DNA of 64,000 nt from Aotearoamyces nothofagi (taxonomy: Eukaryota > Ascomycota > Leotiomycetes > Leotiales > Tympanidaceae). Within the stretch, counting starts at the first letter, position 1; every line of letters begins with the position of its first letter. Below the pieces are notes generated by a model. The model saw only the letters and a program-made list of their open reading frames with translations, had not been told where the DNA came from and made no database searches. This document shows positions 21,126 to 31,405 of the stretch, one piece after another. Position numbers and translations under genes: made by a program. Location of the stretch: assembly GCA_015345905.1 (NCBI GenBank), contig JADDTR010000014.1, positions 434,001-498,000 on the forward strand, written 5' to 3'.

Positions 21126-22913
21126 CTACACCGTAGTATTATATGAGAAGGGATTAAGGAAATCAGGACCAAGAGCCTGGTCTGTAAAAGTAAAGGAAGG
21201 GTCAATGTATGCCATATTGTCATTCATCAACACAGAGGAAGAGTCAAATGATGTTTGACTCGAATCGTAGAGCATTGTCATATCAATGTCCTGTTCAAGA
21301 TTGTCGGCGAATTGCATGTTTTGAATACTTTGTGCACCGAAGCTCGAAGCTGGTGTCGGATAAGCGTCATACATCGCCGTGTCGGCAAATAGAAGAGCAT
21401 TGTTGAAATTAGAATTGATGTTTGGCGCATTGGTGCCCTTGGCGACCATACTCGAAAGCTCGTCATCATAGCCGTTGATATTGCAGTCTTCTTCGTCGTC
21501 TTCATCGTCTTGTTGCTGGGTTTGATTGTCGGCGACCTTCTCATGCACTTCCTTCATCCACCGCTTAAGCTCTGACATAGGAGGCCAATCGCCACCGCCT
21601 TTGCCGCCTCGCTTTTCCGATTTCTCGTCGACTTTGCTTGATTTGCTTCGACCGCGGGGCTTGGGCACAAAATGGGCTCTCCGGAGGTGAGCCGCGGCGT
21701 TATAGTATGCGCCATACTTTTTCTTTTGCTGTGTACAAGCCTTGCATTTTGAAAGCGGATTAACGGGCTTGAACTGGCCGTGGATTATACCGTCTGTTGG
21801 CTCGATACAAATCCACTTTTTGACCAGATCCTTGTGCGTCCGATCCACGTGACGACCAAGTTCATGAGCTCCACGAAACCCTTCAGGATACTCGCCACAG
21901 TGCTCGCAAAAGACTCGATCATGCTTAGGACGCTGATAAGGAGATTTGGAGATGGCAGCAACAAACTTGTCATCCATGCCATCTTTCGACTTGATACGCA
22001 CCATTGAAGTCAAAGTCGCTTTACCCGACATCAGATCTTCATCGCTCCCAGCCTTTGGTGCTAGTCGTCGAGCTGCAAGCTGATTCTGTCTCTGAAGCTG
22101 CATTTTGGCACGAGATTGAGATGACGTAGATGATGAGGTACTTTCGTTCGAGTCCGATCTCTTCATATCTTCCAATGCAAAAGGAATGGAAGATTGAAAC
22201 TGTGCTGATGTTGCCGTCTCAGCGGGACTAAATGAAAACGAAAATTGCTCATCATAACTAGCACCTCCAGCACCAACAAGAAGCATATTCTGCTCTTCGT
22301 TTGCTGACATGCGTTTCCGTTGCGAAGATGTACGGAATGGAGTAGAAGAAAAGAGACATTCATCATTAGAAGTGTTTGAGAACATCGACGTGTTCGAGTT
22401 GACATTCATCATCTGAAACCCTTCTAGCGCTTCGTTGCAATAGCTGCTTTGACGACTCATGTCACTCGCAAGTGTTGTGGCAGTTGTTAGTGTTGCACTG
22501 CATGGAGTGCTGGGAGTTGGTATACTGAAGCTCTGACTATGTCTCGGGGAGGCTGAAGGCCTATGGCGGGCGGCAGGTTGCGAGAATTTGCTGGCAGAAA
22601 TATCGACTGGCGAGACAGATAATGTGGGGGCGCTGGTTCGAGAGAGGTATTCACGAGGATCCTCACCGACATCATCTAGGTCTGATCGTCGAGAGCCTGA
22701 TCGGTATGGTTGATGGCTGAATGTATATGCATTCAAGGGATCATCTTGACGGTTGGTCCAGCTGTCGAGGATGGAGGCATCTTGGCGGATATCGACAGTT
22801 TGGAGAGGAGGTGGAATCCGACCAGTGTTCGAGAAGGGCATCGAGGGAGTTATTGAAGCCGCAGCACCTCTTGTTCCTGTCCGAGCCATAGCAGAAGCAG
22901 ATCGTTTCGACAT
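21126..22913 (-). CDS. Two-finger zinc protein of the DUF7896 type
   Basis: A single exon encodes 595 residues from ATG at 22913 (MSKRSASAM). The first 300 residues are Ser/Thr/Pro-rich and look disordered. Two zinc-binding units follow: C336-x2-C339-x15-H355-x4-H360 (CEHCGEYPEGF...ELGRHVDRTH) and C390-x2-C393-x15-H409-x4-H414 (CKACTQQKKKYGAYYN...HLRRAHF). The second, followed by VPKPRGRSK, is the pattern I associate with the fungal DUF7896 domain. A basic stretch and DWPPMSELKRWMKEVHEKV come next. The acidic, Asn/Ser-rich C-terminus resembles an activation region. A nuclear transcriptional role is likely, but the target is unknown. Confidence 0.85.
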   Translation of the reverse strand: MSKRSASAMARTGTRGAAASITPSMPFSNTGRIPPPLQTVDIRQDASILDSWTNRQDDPLNAYTFSHQPYRSGSRRSDLDDVGEDPREYLSRTSAPTLSVSPVDISASKFSQPAARHRPSASPRHSQSFSIPTPSTPCSATLTTATTLASDMSRQSSYCNEALEGFQMMNVNSNTSMFSNTSNDECLFSSTPFRTSSQRKRMSANEEQNMLLVGAGGASYDEQFSFSFSPAETATSAQFQSSIPFALEDMKRSDSNESTSSSTSSQSRAKMQLQRQNQLAARRLAPKAGSDEDLMSGKATLTSMVRIKSKDGMDDKFVAAISKSPYQRPKHDRVFCEHCGEYPEGFRGAHELGRHVDRTHKDLVKKWICIEPTDGIIHGQFKPVNPLSKCKACTQQKKKYGAYYNAAAHLRRAHFVPKPRGRSKSSKVDEKSEKRGGKGGGDWPPMSELKRWMKEVHEKVADNQTQQQDDEDDEEDCNINGYDDELSSMVAKGTNAPNINSNFNNALLFADTAMYDAYPTPASSFGAQSIQNMQFADNLEQDIDMTMLYDSSQTSFDSSSVLMNDNMAYIDPSFTFTDQALGPDFLNPFSYNTTV

Positions 22914-22998
22914 ATTCCCGGGCAATTCAGCAGATCCGTGATGGCCGAGGCCCTAAAAGTCATTAGAGCCAGATTCAGGAGATACACCGGGAAAGCTT

Positions 22999-23235
22999 TC
23001 ATACAGAGGATAGATGCCGGCTCAGGCGAGGTCCAGCCAAAGAATAGGTCCGGGGAACATCTTGTCGTCGAGCTTCTTGATGCGTAGAGGACTGTCCATG
23101 GTGGAAACTTGAGGCCGAGGAAGATTGTATGGCCAGTTCGTTGATCTCGGCGTCAATCTGCGCCTTCTGGCTGATAAGGTCCTGGATGCGTTGCTGCTGC
23201 TGCTCCTCAAAGGAGGCATTACTGAAGCTCGCCAT
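22999..23235 (-). CDS. Small doubtful ORF with a helical Gln-rich start
   Basis: From ATG at 23235 the frame encodes 78 residues. The first 37 look like a helical coiled-coil start (FEEQQQQRIQDLISQKAQIDAEINELAIQ). The remainder is low in character and may be a wrong frame, since a second frame below 23100 also looks coding (MDSPLRIKKLDDKMFPGPI). A short intron or a 5' exon of the zinc-finger gene could explain both, but no convincing splice pair was found. I do not recognise the family. Confidence 0.3.
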   Translation of the reverse strand: MASFSNASFEEQQQQRIQDLISQKAQIDAEINELAIQSSSASSFHHGQSSTHQEARRQDVPRTYSLAGPRLSRHLSSV

Positions 23236-25066
23236 GACGGAGAGTAAATAGTGCTTGATGATACAAGAAGTGGCCGTAGGGTAAGGCGCAACGATGGAAG
23301 ACAAGACAGCAGCGTCTACAGCCCCACGCACCATTAGTGAAGATCTCATGAATGCATCGTCGTCCTCGGCCATACCAAGACTCGGATGTACTTACGAGTG
23401 CAGCGCTGTTTGCAGTCAAAGCAATGGCAATGGTTCGCAAGTTGTTCGACAAGAAATGAGGATCACTGAGGGACGTTGTAGAAGTAAGGCGAGAGGTTTA
23501 AGAGGAATCCATGCCAGCTAAAACCAGGCGTAGGCCGGGTGGGACTGCGGCAGGGCCGTAGGCAGCCTGTGCGCCTTGGCAGTTGTCGCAGCGTGATGAG
23601 TGCGATGGGGCCGAGTCGGGGGGGGGGGCACCCTGCCCAAGGCCGCAACGCAGCCAAAAGCGCATGAATCCAGCGATCTCCCCCCCCAAACGGGCACACC
23701 GTCCAGGGCGCTGGGGGGGGGAGACCTGGCGCCCTGGGTGCACTGGGCATCGAGCTCCCAGGAGCCGGAGCGAGACTCATGCATGGGCAAACGGGTGAAG
23801 CGACGAATGGCCTGGGCCACCGCCGGAGCGACACGGTCCGGTTGGCTCCAGCAGGACCGCAGCAAACAAGGCCTCGGTCCGCCTCACTATTCCATTGCGT
23901 CTGCATCGCTGTGCTCGAGCCCTCGCTGCCCTCGCTGCCACCGTTCGCTGTCGTCCGCAGGCTGTCCCCTCTGCCCGCTTGTTGGGAGCAACCACGTACG
24001 CCGCCATGGTTCGCTGGCGCGCTGCTCCCGCCGCCGTGCAGACGCACTCTCCATGGGCCAGCTGACAGGCCCAGGCCAATAAGTGGTGCAGCACATGATG
24101 CTGGCCTGGTCTCCAGCGAGCCCGCTGCCCCTCGATCGTTGCGCCCGACACGCCTGACGGCAGCGTCGTGTCGTGAGACGGGCAGGCCCAGTGCCCTGTG
24201 CGATCCGACGAGTCCTCGGCCTACGAGCATCGCAGCAATCGAGGCAGTCGATGGTGTGCGTTGCGGCCCTGCCTTTGGCCGATCCACGACTCCCCGAGCA
24301 CGAGCCCGCAATCCCTTGTTGTGTGCTTTTGCATAGCCCAGGGAGACGCCCGTTTGGGGAGTTTGTGTTGTGGGCTACGGATTCGCGGAGTTCGGATAGA
24401 AGACAAGGTTAAGGTAACGGGTATCCGGGATGTATGAGGCACTCGTGGGTCTAGCTTCATTTTCGCAGGACTCTACGACTGTCCTGTCCTGTCCGGTACT
24501 GTCCTCGAGCATATACGAGTCTATGCCAGCTACTCTACACATACCGACACTCATACACTCGGATGCCCAAACGCCCAAGTCCCTTATGCACAAGGTTGTC
24601 GACTGGGCTTGGTTTGACAATGGTTCGACGATTAGGCTGCTTATTTTGGCTTGGGCAGATGACGGCCGTTCTATCTTGCTCATCTCTTGCTGTACGAAGC
24701 ACCTCTAGAGGACTGTACGGAAACAAGTACAGGTATAAAGCAAATTGAAGCCTAAGGCTGTTCTAATTCCATATCACGTGCTCTATGAACCCAATTGATC
24801 CATATCACGTGACCCATATGGCTTGACGTATCCCATGAACCACTGTGGATTCTAGACTAGTTGTTTGCAATAATGCGTGAGGAACTAACTGGCTTGCCTT
24901 TATCTGCTGGCTTACATGTACGAAATGTTGCTGAAATGCTGCTGATTCTACATGACCCTGCCTGTGACGGCGAATCATTTTGCCGATCCGTCCAGATTTG
25001 ACGCCACCTTGATAACTCCAGCCGCTTCGAAACCAAGAGCTGCGATAAGAACTACCATGTGGTACA
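23236..25066. other. Intergenic with a GC-rich block
   Basis: The interval between the doubtful small ORF and YOS9 contains a GC-rich block at 23,500-24,320 with runs of G or C up to nine bases. Several frames on both strands stay open there, because stops are rare in such sequence. None has recognisable domains, so no gene is called. The last 300 bases are the YOS9 promoter. Confidence 0.5.
24771..24811. promoter_or_regulatory. Paired ATATCACGTG (E-box) sites upstream of YOS9
   Basis: ATATCACGTG occurs at 24771-24780 and again at 24802-24811, 31 bases apart (three helical turns) and about 260-300 bases before the YOS9 ATG. CACGTG is the core bound by fungal bHLH factors of the Cbf1/Pho4 type and by SREBP-like factors. 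Binding here is inferred, not shown. Confidence 0.5.
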
Positions 25067-26550
25067 ATGCAGCAGATTCTAGTAGCATTGGCAGCTTCAG
25101 TCGGAATTGCTCTGGCAAGTCCGACTGTTTTCAGTGTGCATGATGACATACTCGCCTTTCCTCAGGTAAACTCAGAGCTTACTCTGGCCTTATAAAGCTG
25201 ACGAAGACATAGTACGAAGTGGTCTTCTCGGAGTCCTACATCTCCGACCACGATGCGCACTCCTTAATTGAACACGGTCCATCCTCCTTGGATACAACAG
25301 ATGCTACAAGTTTACAATTTCAAGATAGCAAGGCACACCCTAGCGGGCATGACACTGCCGAATTGGATGCTATTAAGAGAACATACGAGAGGATGTTCCT
25401 ACAAAATCAGGAGTATCTCTGTTCAATACCCATAGTCGAACATCTAGCGAGAAACGAAACATCAGAAGCTGAAGCTCGCGTAGCGGAGCAGAAAGAGCTA
25501 GCTAGAGCCACTGACCGCGGGTGGGAGCTTCTGCACGACTTGGAAGGGCATTGCATGTACTTCATCTCTGGATGGTGGTCATACTCCTTCTGCTATAACG
25601 CCGAAGTGACGCAATTTCATCAACTCGCCCCGCAACCAGGGAGACCTACTACCCCTCCACAGAGAGATCCTACCACCCCGCAATACGTTCTCGGACAAGT
25701 CAAGACATATCAGCAGGATAAAGAAGATGAATGGGACAATGAGATAGAGGTGCGTAAGGAGGAAAGGTCTTCAGCTCCTCCAGCTACGGAATTGCAGGTC
25801 AAAGGAGATACGCGGTACCTTGTGCAGAAGATGGATTCTGGTACGACCTGCGATTTGACTGGCAAACCTAGACGGATCGAGATTCAATATCATTGCAACC
25901 CCCATGTCACAGATAAGATTGGATGGATTAAGGAAGTCACAACATGCTCATATTTGATGGTCATCTACACACCTCGCCTTTGCAACGACGTGGCATTTAT
26001 GCCTCCGAAGGAGAGCAAAGCCAACATTATCGACTGCCACATGGTATTAGCGGATGATGAGATTGCCTACCGGGAGGAGCTCAAGGCTCTGGAAACCGAG
26101 CTGAGCGCTAGTGATGAGAATATTCAAGCACCTGTTATTGTTGGCGGGGTCGCTGTTGGAGGCGGAAAGTACCTCGGAAAAGACGGGCAGAAGCTTGCAG
26201 TTCCAGTGAACTGGGCTCAAGGGCCACAAGTCCCTGTCCCAGAAATCATCGCTAGATCAAAGGGAAAGGCTGACAATAACAAGGTGGAAGTCTTGAGTGA
26301 CGAGGCGCTACAAAAGCTGGATCTTGACCCGGAAGTCGTTGACCAGCTGAAGAACGAGTTGCAAAAAATGGCAGGTGATAAGGGATGGAAATTAGAGGTA
26401 GTGGACACTCCTGGCGAAGCAAGAGAGATCAGGGGAGTTGTGGATGGCGACGATGAAAGTGAAGAGGGCCAAACCGCGAAGAAAGACGAGAAGAAAGACG
26501 AAGGCAAGGCCGAGGAAGGCAGTGAAGAAACATACAAAGAGGAGCTATAA
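25067..26550 (+). CDS. YOS9: YOS9/OS-9-type ER lectin for ERAD
   Basis: Exons 25067-25165 and 25213-26550 (47-base intron) give 478 residues. Exon 1 supplies a signal peptide (MQQILVALAASVGIALASP) and the start of FSVHDDILAFPQ, which continues as YEVVFSESYI, a conserved OS-9 opening. The MRH lectin domain spans about residues 145-285: the tandem Trp of SGWWSYSFCYN (W154-W155), a Gln in YVLGQV, then PRRIEIQYHC and the KEVTTCSYLMVIYTPRLC segment. These are the mannose-contact positions of the family. OS-9/Yos9 reads trimmed N-glycans on misfolded ER proteins and passes them to the Hrd1 ligase. The C-terminus is acidic and ends in KEEL, close to the HDEL/KDEL retrieval signals. Confidence 0.95.
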
Positions 26551-27069
26551 CCCCCTTTTTTTACAATACGCTGTCTGGCCCGTAATTGTATGTTCATAGG
26601 AGTTCCTAATGAGCCTCGGGAGGAAAACTTGAGACTTGGAATTATATCAACCAAGTTGATTGCAGCTTTGCAAGTGATGCCCGTCTTCAGTGCTGTAGTA
26701 GCGCACTTCCGTACATGCCCAGGTTGCTTATCGATTAACATGTGCAGAGGTCCATTGCGTAGATGAAACGACATATAACTGACCCCAAACAAGCCGCAGC
26801 AGCAAGACGCAACGGTATAAGTAAAGGCTAGCTAGCATATTACTGAAAACCAGACGGTTACAGCTACATGGCAGGATTATTTCCAATCTCGACCTGTCAT
26901 GCCTGTCGCCTATATTACGATATGACATCGACTATACCCCAATGCCCCTATTTTACATTTACACGTATTCTCTAGTTAGTATTGCCAGAGTTATAACAGT
27001 CACGGCACCATCAAATATATCCCGGAACTATCTTAGCATAGCCACTGTATTTTAATTATAAACAGTAAT
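26551..27069. other. Convergent intergenic region
   Basis: About 520 AT-leaning bases between YOS9 and the Hsp31-like gene. I see no gene or repeat. Confidence 0.45.
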
Positions 27070-27996
27070 CTAGATCTCATCCTTGGTAGTTAGATCACCA
27101 AATATAGCATCATAAATAGCCTAATCAATTTCAGTTAGCACAATCCGCCTTCAATAAAGGTCCCAGGAATTGGTATTTCTTACCTGTCCAGTAGCGGCAG
27201 CACTCCCCGGATTTTGGCCCGTAATCAAGCGTCCACCTCTCGAGACGGCAACATGTGGTGCCCAGTCAGCGGTAGCCTTCTCGTATTTTCCGCCCGAGGC
27301 CTTATTCAGCTCGTCCTCAAGTAAGAACGGCATCGCAGCTGTGAGTCCCACAGCCTCTTCCTCGGCGTTGGAGAAGCCAGTTACGCGCTGGCCGTCGAGA
27401 AGGTAGCCTCCGGTGGTAAGCTTAACGTAGGCCAGAGCGGCAGGGCCATGGCAGACGGCGGAGACAATCTTGTTCTCCGAGTAGAATTCGTTGATTAGCT
27501 TGTGGGAGGTTGCGTCTGTTGCTAGGTCAAACATGGCTGTTTTCGTAAAAGGTTAGCTTTGGCTGTCTGCGGAAAGGGCAAGAGATAGAGTTAAATATGG
27601 AATGTGGGTGCTCACGTCCATGGCCACCAACGAAGAAGATGGCCTCGAATTCTTTTGCACGGCCGAGGAAGCTGGAAAGCTTCTCAGTCTTCTTCCATAG
27701 TGCCTCCTGCGTCTTTAAGAACTTCTGTGATGAGGGGTCCTCTTTGAATGCTTCCACGGATGACGGGTCGAGAGGAGCTTCACCGCCGGCTGGAGAGGCC
27801 ACGACAATCTGGACTTGTCCGTCTTTAGAGAGGACCTCCCAAGGATGAGCAAACTCGGGCTGGAAGAGTTAGCTAGTTTTATCCTCTAGGGCCGAGTTCA
27901 TGGAGTACTGACCAAGTACCATCCCGTGGGATTGCCAGTGTTACCCATCTGGTTGTGGGAGGTGAGCACAAAGAGAACTTTTGGTTGAACAGGCAT
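27070..27996 (-). CDS. Hsp31-like DJ-1/PfpI protein (glutathione-independent glyoxalase class)
   Basis: Exons are 27996-27913, 27859-27616, 27536-27184 and 27120-27070, giving 243 residues. The protein starts MPVQPKVLFVLTSHNQMG, passes GGHGPMFDLA and the nucleophile elbow AVCHGPAALAYV, and ends AIYDAIFGDLTTKDEI. The catalytic positions equal those of yeast Hsp31: Glu30, Cys138 and His139. Hsp31-class enzymes turn methylglyoxal into lactate without glutathione and also act as chaperones under oxidative stress. The protein is cytosolic, with no signal peptide. The last exon of only 51 bases carries the conserved C-terminus and would be missed by simple ORF calling. The gene looks intact. Confidence 0.95.
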
Positions 27997-29508
27997 TTCG
28001 AAGGTTGTATTGTGTGTTAATTGTGTAATTGCGTGGAACGGCAGAATTTCTTGGTGAGTTCTGGATGAGCGGGCGATAGACGAACCTTTATACTTTCCGT
28101 CATAGTGGTGCAATTGGAGGTTTGCTGCAGCGGGGTTTCGGGAGCTTATCGAACCCAAAAGACATCATGCAACGTCTTTGTAAGCCCGCGCTCGATTTTC
28201 GACGCACATACCACAGAGAGTAAATATGCTGTGAATATGATGCTCTCATCCGCGGGTAAAGACTAATGACCAACTATAAGAGACATTTTGCTGCGCTTCC
28301 TGGCGCGTCTAGACTCAGGTTCAGACGCTTTGTAATGCCGCGAGGCTGGCGGCCAGGCTGGCTGGTGCCCAGACTGAATCCGGCAGTTGGGGCCGCCCAC
28401 CCATAATGACATCAGTAGCCGAGGCTGCTGGAAGTTTTTGGAAGTGGCCCGTCATCGTTCGTCGTTCCTCGGCAGGTTGAGATTGCTCTCTGGCTAACAT
28501 CTCAGGCTTCAAAGCTTGGTGCGCACGGCGCTGAGGTGCTCAATCGCCTCCTGTGGTGTAGTATACCACATGTCCCTCAGTTCTACGGCTCTACCATAAC
28601 ACTGGCAGTCAGTAAAGTATGCTTTTTGACGATTACAAGAGACTCCCTTGCTGTTTCGAGTGTGTACGTATGTGCTGTGCTATACCTGACCACTAACTTG
28701 TAAGTACGCTATATAGCCGTCCTGTCCTCGGATTTCCAGTTCTTGGTCTTGCTTAGTGCCGTTGAGAAGTCTGCTACGGAATCTTCTTACTGTGTGTTTC
28801 CGCCTCGCCTATTCTCCACGATTCCCCGTTCCTTATACGTCTTCTGGTGGAGCCTTGGAGGTGGGCTTTTGTCGCAGGAATAACATGACACTTGGACAAA
28901 ACATTGACGGGACCGCCGGCCTCAGTTGTTGGCGACAACTTTTGATCAAACATACCATAGCTACTAGTATTTTTCTGAGCATACAGCTAAGAACGATGAA
29001 ACCCCCCTGCCACCTATTAGCAACACCCTCTTGGTTGAATTCCTTGCAAGCTAAGTTGCAGTATCTATTGCTCTTGTCTTCTTGTTTCATAAAACACCAC
29101 GGCTCTGATAAGAGACAACCAAAGAGAAATGTAGGCAGTGTCCCAAAACAAAGAAACTCCATTCTCTGCGCCAGGCACTCCCGGTTTTAAAAGCCCGTAT
29201 CCGTAAATACTTCACAGCATTATTCGCAAGCCTCTTGACATTTCCACACTAAGGAGAAGGACCTAAATGGTTATTTGAATCTAATTGAGCTACTGCTACC
29301 AAGCCCTTTCATAGTCGCAGCTCCTAGCATCTGAACAATGTACGGTGTTGAGATGTACAGCATAATCTGCATGATTCAAATACAAAGAGGCTCATTGCTC
29401 TCAATTTCCATCGAGGTATAATCATCCAACCTCATTCTTGTATGGCAGAGCTTAATCGTCCTCTCCACTCTTCTCCCCCATATTCTTCATCAACATCCTC
29501 TGCGACGC
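27997..29508. other. Intergenic, 1.5 kb
   Basis: No gene is supported. A plus-strand frame of about 140 codons near 28,756-29,190 has no domain-like character and I regard it as chance. Confidence 0.45.
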
Positions 29509-30369
29509 CTAGTTGGCCTTATCAAACTCCTTAATCCCCTGGATTCCCCGCATCTCACCCTCGAACGCACCATCAACTATCCCGACGGCAGCCTTCCTAT
29601 GCTTCTCATATTTCTCCTTTCCCTGTTGTCTCGCCTCAATCTTCTTCAAGAAATATTCCAAGGTTCCGGCGTCTCTGATCTCATCCTCCCTCGAAGTGAA
29701 GAGGCCACTCCCATCTATCCACTCGCCATTGCCCCAAGTACCATCCCGCCGCATCCATCGCATCGAGAAGCCGGAGGCCGGTGCGTTGGGCTCTTCTTCA
29801 CTTCCTTTTCCGTCAGTAGCAGTAGTATCCATAATGTCTACATCGTGATAATCATCGTCATGGTTCATACCGATGTTGTGATAGGAGTCGACATCAGCCC
29901 ATCTCTCTACTAGGCTGTTCAGGTTTTGAGATTCCGTCCCGATAACTGTGACGTAGCCCCCATTGGTTCCATTTATGGGTGTCCAACCGCCGTCTTTCTC
30001 CTTTGGCTCCACCTGTATCATTCTCCTTGTAATGGGTTTGTATTGATCGCTCCAGTTCAATTCCTCGACACTCACTTGTCCCTGATTCATGCCCTCGCTC
30101 TCCATATCTCCCACCTCAATAGTCTCTCTGCTCTCAAGCCGTTCGCAAAGCCGACAGACTATATTGCCTTCCTCACCTCCCACCTGTCGTTCGTCCCCCA
30201 TTCGATCCACGTCTCGTACCCCTCTACCTCCTACATCCAATCCACCAGAAAGTTTACTCAGGGAAAGCTTCTCGCAGCTGCCGCCACGACTGACACTCGT
30301 ACAAGGACGGAGGAGGCGGTATTCCGAAGGGTGGAGTTCGAGAATGCATGCTTGGGTATAAAAACACAT
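29509..30369 (-). CDS. Hypothetical acidic protein
   Basis: The open frame encodes up to 286 residues from ATG at 30369. A later start such as MGDERQVGGEEG (about 30201) looks more natural, because the first 56 residues resemble untranslated sequence. I do not recognise the family. The middle is acidic with a His/Asp run (HNIGMNHDDDYHDVDIMD). It is followed by FSMRWMRRDGTWGNGEWIDGSGLFTSREDEIRDAGTLEYFLKKIEARQ, which looks like the conserved core: a Trp/Gly-rich piece leading into a helix. There is no signal peptide or membrane segment. The stop at 29509 is followed in another frame by an acidic tail-like piece, so a missed short 3' intron is possible. Confidence 0.55.
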   Translation of the reverse strand: MCFYTQACILELHPSEYRLLRPCTSVSRGGSCEKLSLSKLSGGLDVGGRGVRDVDRMGDERQVGGEEGNIVCRLCERLESRETIEVGDMESEGMNQGQVSVEELNWSDQYKPITRRMIQVEPKEKDGGWTPINGTNGGYVTVIGTESQNLNSLVERWADVDSYHNIGMNHDDDYHDVDIMDTTATDGKGSEEEPNAPASGFSMRWMRRDGTWGNGEWIDGSGLFTSREDEIRDAGTLEYFLKKIEARQQGKEKYEKHRKAAVGIVDGAFEGEMRGIQGIKEFDKAN

Positions 30370-31405
30370 ATTCTCAATCTATGTGTCGGTATGAGTCTTG
30401 AGGCTTTTGGTTTCCTTTCGATAGTGTCGAGATCTGTGTGTTTAGATATCGATCTGGCTTTCGTTAACCGTTGATTCGACGTTGGCTTTCGTTGGCTTTC
30501 ACTATCGATGGCGCCTTCTCGTTCTATGACTAGCAGTAGAGCAATAGATCGAGAAAGTTATGGTAAGTTATCGACAAGGGGACTCGGGTTGGGTCTTCGC
30601 TACCGATTTCCTGACTGTAATTCCTCGCTCAGAAGCTTCTGCTAGGTACGGACGAGAGTAGCACTGCTAATCCATGCCACCGCCAGCAGAGTGATTGGCT
30701 TTATGTGCCGACGGAGTCTCGATGCCTCTAGAGGATTTTGGGAATTCCGTGATTGTGTGTGGGTTGAGACAAGTTATACCGTGTGGCGTGCGAACTGAGG
30801 ACGAAAAGACATAGCTAGAGATGGTGCGCATGCGCGGAGGCCTTAAGAGAAGCAGGTAATGCAAGGCAGAGAACAGAATGGAATGTTTATCACAATGGTA
30901 ATAGAAGAAAAAAGTATCTAATACAGTCGAGACAAACAACAGTCTTATTGCAGGAAAGCTGCTGTCAAGACTCGAGAGGCACGTAGAAATAAATGAGACG
31001 GCCTCCCCTTCCCTAGCAGCCAAATTCTCAATATATCTTAATAAGAACACACTTTTCAATAATCACCCTAGTTCAACATAAATGAAGTCACAATCATAAA
31101 GACTTATCCATGGAAAAAGTGGTATGATGAATTGTTGACACAAAGTATGAAATAAAAGATCTATAATCAACGAGGGTATCGTACCAGTAAACAAATACAA
31201 ACCAGAACTACTACATCGATTTTGCTCCACCTGCGCTTTCCATACCATTCCCATAGTTCGATTATTCGCAAGTAAAGACTTGTAGGACAACTAAAAAGTA
31301 GACACATCGCAGTAAAGGGACAAAGGGCTTGAATCAAAATACGCAGAACTGCGTACAAAGATATCAAGTAGACCAAGCTACAACACCCTTAGAGTTAGCA
31401 CCGGC
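30370..31405. other. Intergenic, 1 kb
   Basis: No supported gene. Short frames near 30,667-31,376 on the minus strand have no family character. Confidence 0.45.

Noticed and set aside
23463-24336. Several overlapping long frames on both strands, up to 282 codons
   Set aside because: They come from GC-rich sequence with few stops, have no domains, and overlap one another in different frames.
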